Of a DNA stretch of 33,094 nt, positions 31,805 through 33,094 are shown piece by piece (position 1 is the first letter of the stretch; each line of letters starts with the position of its first letter). This stretch comes from Sphaerochaetaceae bacterium. GTDB lineage: Bacteria; Spirochaetota; Spirochaetia; Sphaerochaetales; Sphaerochaetaceae. The translations under genes were made by a program, and so were the position numbers. Below the pieces are notes generated by a model. That model did no database searches and had not been told where the DNA came from. It worked only from the letters and a program-made list of their open reading frames with translations. The stretch spans positions 1 to 33,094 of the forward strand of contig JAFGUP010000004.1 of the NCBI GenBank assembly GCA_016938475.1, read 5' to 3'.

Positions 31805-32408
31805 GATCCAGTATATAGTCAAGAACGCCGTCACTGAGAAGTGCATGCAATTCCTGTATATCTCCTGCTGATGCGTACAGCAGCTCTCTGATATGTGATG
31901 AAGAGACTTTCAACGGGTCGACAACGATCCACTGACAATCAATTCCTTCAGGGAGTTCATCCCTTCCATCTATCTCATTTTCCCGGGTGATGACGAGGAA
32001 GTTCACAAGACTGATCAGCTTCTCAAAGCGGTACCAGGTGTGAAGGTCCTTTACCAGATCATCACCAACGACAACACCGAGTGTACCATCAATATCGTAT
32101 CTCTGATAGATATCGGTCACACTCATATAGGTGTAACTAGCAGCATCCCGTGTAAGCTCGCAGGTATCGACAACGATATCCATTTTTCTGTCTTGAGCAT
32201 AGTATCTGTGATAATCTTCTATTCCGCAGTATATCAGGTCAAGACGCTGTTCCTGAGTGACCTGTTCCCGGTAGGACTTGTGTACCGGCTCTCTGGCCGG
32301 CAGTAGAATCAACCGCTGATAGTCTGTCTGCTCTGCCAGAGTATGAATCAGATAGAGGTGCCCAAGGTGTATGGGATTGAATGTACCACCAAAGACAATT
32401 GTCTTCAC
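31782..32408 (-). CDS. nadD: Nicotinate-nucleotide adenylyltransferase
   Basis: 208 residues. It adenylates nicotinate mononucleotide to deamido-NAD in the last stages of NAD synthesis. GGTFNPIHLGH (7-17) is the nucleotidyltransferase signature with the T/HxGH motif, and SSSHIREL near the C-terminus is the second ATP-binding motif. The start codon is GTG, with AGGGG 6 bases upstream, 10 bases after obg ends. Its end overlaps yqeK. Confidence 0.95.
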   Translation of the reverse strand: MKTIVFGGTFNPIHLGHLYLIHTLAEQTDYQRLILLPAREPVHKSYREQVTQEQRLDLIYCGIEDYHRYYAQDRKMDIVVDTCELTRDAASYTYMSVTDIYQRYDIDGTLGVVVGDDLVKDLHTWYRFEKLISLVNFLVITRENEIDGRDELPEGIDCQWIVVDPLKVSSSHIRELLYASAGDIQELHALLSDGVLDYILDHELYKEG

Positions 32409-32418
32409 ACGTTACCCC

Positions 32419-33094
32419 TCACACCTCTTCCCTGTACTCTGCATCGGTCACCGGCGTTGTGGTAAAACCGGAGTCACTGTGCTGTTCGGGTTTCGCTGCT
32501 ATTTTCATAAAAGCCTCTTTGACCTCCTGAAGTCCCTCTCCGGTTATATTGGAAAGAGGAAGTATGGTGTTTTCCCTCAGTGTCTCCTGAAGTTTCACGA
32601 ATACTTCGTCAGTCTCAGGCATATCGATCTTTGTCGCTATGATGAGGTGAGGTTTCTGATTGAGCTCCGGAGCATAGGATTCCAGTTCATGCTGCAACGT
32701 CTGATAGTGAGAGAGGGCGTCTGCGTCGGAGAGGTCGATAAAGAATGCAAGGGCTGTTGTCCGGGATATATGACGAAGGAATTTGAATCCCATCCCCTTC
32801 CCTTCACTTGCACCTTCGATGATTCCCGGGATATCTGCAAGAACAATGTCCTTGTCTCCGTACCGGAGCATTCCAAGCTGTGGAATCTTTGTAGTGAAAG
32901 GATAACCGGCGACCTTGGTACGAGCATTGGTCAGGTTGTTGAGTAACGATGATTTTCCGGCATTCGGCAATCCTACGAAACCGATGTCTGCGATGATCAG
33001 CAGTTCTACCCCGATTCTCATCTCACTACCCTTCTCACCGGGTTGAGCGAAACGGGGAGTCTGTCTCGTGGAAGTTTTAAAATGCCAGTTTCCC
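32419..33094 (-). CDS. obg: GTPase Obg (CgtA), N-terminal part beyond the window
   Basis: The frame is open to the window edge; the visible 224 residues begin with GNWHFKTSTRQTPRFAQPGE, the end of the glycine-rich Obg fold, so the true start lies outside. The GTPase domain follows: G1 GLPNAGKSS, switch I YPFTT, G3 DIPGIIEGA, and G4 as TKID. Obg is essential in many bacteria and acts in 50S subunit assembly and stress control. The protein ends shortly after the GTPase domain (EEV), without the C-terminal OCT domain of some relatives. The ATG at 33019-33021 is internal, not the start. Confidence 0.95.
   Translation of the reverse strand, partial: GNWHFKTSTRQTPRFAQPGEKGSEMRIGVELLIIADIGFVGLPNAGKSSLLNNLTNARTKVAGYPFTTKIPQLGMLRYGDKDIVLADIPGIIEGASEGKGMGFKFLRHISRTTALAFFIDLSDADALSHYQTLQHELESYAPELNQKPHLIIATKIDMPETDEVFVKLQETLRENTILPLSNITGEGLQEVKEAFMKIAAKPEQHSDSGFTTTPVTDAEYREEV

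Overview
The window (33,094 bases, moderate GC, dense bacterial coding on both strands with short intergenic gaps) reads as ordinary chromosome of a diderm, fermentative bacterium. Three predicted lipoproteins with LSC/LSGC lipoboxes, fucose catabolism genes, a 7TM-LuxR regulator and the obg-nadD-yqeK-lipoprotein-rsfS order suggest a spirochaete, perhaps Sphaerochaeta-like. That assignment rests on recall of gene content and is tentative. I see no rRNA, tRNA, CRISPR array, intact insertion sequence or prophage.

Layout. 1-121: tail of an unidentified gene, then a strong terminator. 364-2061: a long-chain-type acyl-CoA (or acyl-ACP) synthetase, facing fucU. fucU (2068-2493, minus) and fucI (2610-4436, plus) diverge from a control region holding a LacI-type operator. 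4604-7909: an operon for 5'-methylthioadenosine/S-adenosylhomocysteine deaminase, methylthioribose-1-phosphate isomerase and an AEC permease. 8086-9447: gdhA, with palindromic sites upstream. 9432-15990 (minus): one operon, gltX-glyS-tyrS followed by a SsuABC/NMT1-like importer. 16184-16846 (minus): a DUF1566-type lipoprotein, divergent from an AraC-family regulator (17121-18074).

18313-22588 (minus): a closely packed five-gene operon consisting of a CpsB-like PHP phosphatase, an AAA15/RloA-like ATPase, a RloB/AbiLii-like protein, a seven-helix membrane protein ending in a LuxR DNA-binding domain, and an alpha/beta hydrolase. The RloAB-like pair looks like an anti-phage (AbiL-type) module, but several catalytic motifs are replaced in both partners. 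It is the most interesting locus here. 22672-25264 (minus): pdxA-lipoprotein-cobO, joined by ATGA overlaps. 25471-25728: an 85-residue protein that is 59% Asp+Glu. 26114-29996: two tandem paralogous TrpX-type binding proteins sharing one permease and one ATPase, behind twin GTTTCT-N6-AGAAAC operators. 30001-30228: a strongly hairpin-rich intergenic stretch ending in a terminator, a candidate structured RNA. 30218-33094 (minus): rsfS, lipoprotein, yqeK, nadD and the 3' part of obg.

How the genes fit together: most of the window is housekeeping (translation, NAD and cofactor synthesis, ribosome assembly) interleaved with nutrient uptake and salvage (fucose, methylthioadenosine, glutamate/ammonia, two ABC importers). 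Translational coupling through ATGA overlaps is used five times. Start codons were moved from the longest reading frame to the one with a Shine-Dalgarno sequence where the two differed.
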